DNA of 64,000 nt from Tissierellia bacterium. GTDB lineage: Bacteria > Bacillota > Clostridia > Tissierellales > Peptoniphilaceae. Both the position numbers and the translations under genes were made by a program. Numbering within the stretch: position 1 is the first letter of the stretch; every line of letters begins with the position of its first letter. Of this stretch, positions 62,637 to 64,000 are shown piece after piece. The notes beneath the pieces are model-generated. The model saw nothing but the letters and a program-made list of their open reading frames with translations. It had not been told where the DNA came from and searched no databases. The stretch is taken from assembly GCA_030535395.1 (NCBI GenBank), contig JAUNLK010000007.1, positions 19,759 through 83,758 of the forward strand, written 5' to 3'.

Positions 62637-64000
62637 TTAGCGCTGCAAGAGGGGGAGCACACGGTTCCACTTCTCGAGAATATTGTCCTTTTCCACACGG
62701 GTGTAGGTGTGGCTGTTGGAAGCTTCAATAATCTCGAAGTAAGCCCAGTGAGTCATGGGAACATCGGGGAATGTGCGTACATCATTTACTACATCTGCCA
62801 GACCTGCAATGTCCACAGAGCGACCGGCGAAGCGGTTCAACAGACGAGCTGCTTCAGCACGGTTGATGGGGGCATCGGGCCTAAAGGTTCCGTCGGGATA
62901 ACCATTGATCCGTCCATTGCCATAGGCTTGGTTGATGGCATCTTCAAAGCGGTGACCCTTCACATCATCAAAGGGAGCCACTTTGTCAGAGCGGTGGTCA
63001 ATGTGATAGAGGGCACGAGCGAACTCGGCACGGGTGATGGGCTCATTGGGACGGAACAGACCATCGTCCGCCAACATGAGGTCCATGGCCACCATTACAT
63101 TGATCTCACGGTTGTACCAACCACTGGGGGTGTCACTAAAGCCAGGAGCAGAGTCGTCGGTGAGCTTGAGACCCGCCAGACGAGAAATCATGGCAGCAGC
63201 CTCCGCACGAGTGATCAAACCATCCGGCTTCATCGTATCGTCAGGATAACCATAGACGAAAGCAAAGTGCTCACCAGATTCAAGGGGCTCAGGCTTCGGA
63301 GTATCAGGAATCGAGGGAACAATAATCCAGTTTCCACCGTGATCCACCGGAGGAGCCGGAGGAGTGGGAGGAGTAGTACCGCCACCTCCGCCAGAGGAAT
63401 CCTTCTTATCAACTACTGCAGTTTCTTTGGCTGGTTCCTTACCATCTTCTTTCTGAGTTACGGTGATCTTCTCACCGGGCTTCAAGGGCTTTTCTGCAGG
63501 AACATCAACTTTCCACTTACCGTCTTCATCAACGGTGGTATTAATTTCCGTTCCATCGGGAAGCGTCACGTCAATGCTAGCACCAGGTACACCACCACCA
63601 GTAATAGTTTTATCACCTTCCGTGGGTTGGTCGATGGTCGGTGTATCAGAAGTTTCAGGATCTGTGGTGCCACCTGCGGGTTTGACGGTTGCAGTGGCAT
63701 CAGTTGGCTTTTTACCGTCTTCGGTTTGGGTTGCAGTGATGGTATCCCCTTCTGCAGGCTCTTTGCCATCGGGAACAGCTACACTCCAGTTACCCTCATC
63801 ATCAACAGTGGCGTTGCCAATTTCGTTGCCATCCTTATCTTTTACAACGATATTTGCTCCAGGTACTCCTGTACCGCTGATGGTTTTATCACCTTCAGTT
63901 ACTGGTTTGATCACTGGTGCTTCAGAAGCATCTTGCGCTTTGGCAGTTGCAGTGGCATCAGTTGGCTTTTTACCGTCTTCGGTTTGGGTTGCAGTGATGG
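62637..64000 (-). CDS. SLH surface protein with Ig-like repeats (5' end outside window)
   Basis: The frame is open from the stop at 62637 to the window edge, so the start is missing; an internal ATG at 63914 is not the true start. The visible part has at least two and a half Ig-like modules of about 86 residues (TEGDKTISGTGVPGANI, then EGNWSVAVPDGKEPAEGD), like bacterial Big_6-type domains, a Gly/Thr/Pro linker, and three SLH domains at the C-terminus (YGYPDDTMKPDGLITRAEA, FRPNEPITRAEFARAL, GYPDGTFRPDAPINRAEA). It is thus a wall-anchored adhesin-like or S-layer protein. Codon use here is less GC-biased than in the housekeeping genes. Confidence 0.93.
   Translation of the reverse strand, partial: ITATQTEDGKKPTDATATAKAQDASEAPVIKPVTEGDKTISGTGVPGANIVVKDKDGNEIGNATVDDEGNWSVAVPDGKEPAEGDTITATQTEDGKKPTDATATVKPAGGTTDPETSDTPTIDQPTEGDKTITGGGVPGASIDVTLPDGTEINTTVDEDGKWKVDVPAEKPLKPGEKITVTQKEDGKEPAKETAVVDKKDSSGGGGGTTPPTPPAPPVDHGGNWIIVPSIPDTPKPEPLESGEHFAFVYGYPDDTMKPDGLITRAEAAAMISRLAGLKLTDDSAPGFSDTPSGWYNREINVMVAMDLMLADDGLFRPNEPITRAEFARALYHIDHRSDKVAPFDDVKGHRFEDAINQAYGNGRINGYPDGTFRPDAPINRAEAARLLNRFAGRSVDIAGLADVVNDVRTFPDVPMTHWAYFEIIEASNSHTYTRVEKDNILEKWNRVLPLLQR
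63688..64000. repeat. Identical 55-bp segments 258 bp apart in the Ig-like modules
   Basis: 63688-63742 and 63946-64000 are identical base for base. The spacing is 258 bp (86 codons), i.e. one module, so the frame is kept. The second copy runs into the window edge, so the identity may extend further. Confidence 0.9.

Overview
This 64 kb window looks like chromosomal core DNA of a low-to-moderate complexity, GC-rich anaerobic Bacillota (Firmicutes), probably Clostridia/Tissierellia-like and probably non-sporulating. The evidence is a T-box leader on valS, a CIRCE/HrcA-controlled hrcA-grpE-dnaK-dnaJ cluster, the alpha2/beta2 glycyl-tRNA synthetase pair glyQ-glyS, the dnaG-rpoD-trmK-nif3 order, the Asp23/AmaP cluster, a class B-looking RNase P RNA, and SLH-domain surface proteins. 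The sporulation genes yqfC/yqfD that usually sit between floA and phoH are absent. The exact taxon cannot be fixed from sequence alone.

Layout. 1-1881: a structured leader and an alanine/glycine:Na+ symporter (plus strand). 1900-9000 (minus): amaP-DUF2273-asp23, T-box-controlled valS, and an MTA/SAH deaminase-trpS operon. 9050-11290 (plus): a zinc-free stand-alone rpsD and murC. 11700-16600 (minus): a BmpA/NupABC-type nucleoside ABC transporter. 16690-19420: two unrecognised envelope proteins. 19570-25160: a polyamine operon (XRE-cupin regulator, potABCD, FAD oxidoreductase). 25160-25750: repeat-rich non-coding DNA. 25750-29470: nifZ-thiI-lemA-TPM protein. 29500-30870: a YprB-like RNase H-fold gene followed by tandem repeats. 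30874-31369: tRNA-Trp(CCA) and rnpB.

31396-47555 (minus) is one tightly packed, often overlapping macro-operon: nfeD-floA-hyp-phoH-ybeY-dgkA/PAP2-cdd-era-recO-glyQ-glyS-ccpN-ppsR-dgt-dnaG-rpoD-trmK-nif3. It ties replication and transcription initiation, tRNA charging, ribosome maturation and membrane lipid recycling together. 47600-56515 holds the heat-shock/RNA-modification cluster (hrcA-grpE-dnaK, dnaJ-prmA-rsmE-mtaB-hit, rpsU-yqeY). 56530-60120 holds lepB-lepA-hemW. 60180-64000 holds two SLH surface-protein genes, the last cut by the window edge.

Most of the window is ordinary housekeeping DNA. The parts least explained by known families are the AgcS leader, the 46-bp repeat array (with a related 22-bp motif about 37 kb away), the 94/74-bp tandem repeats after the YprB-like gene, the two envelope proteins at 16.7-19.4 kb, and an SLH protein whose C-terminal domain resembles a papain-like peptidase that has lost its catalytic residues. 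No CRISPR array, prophage, insertion sequence or rRNA was seen.
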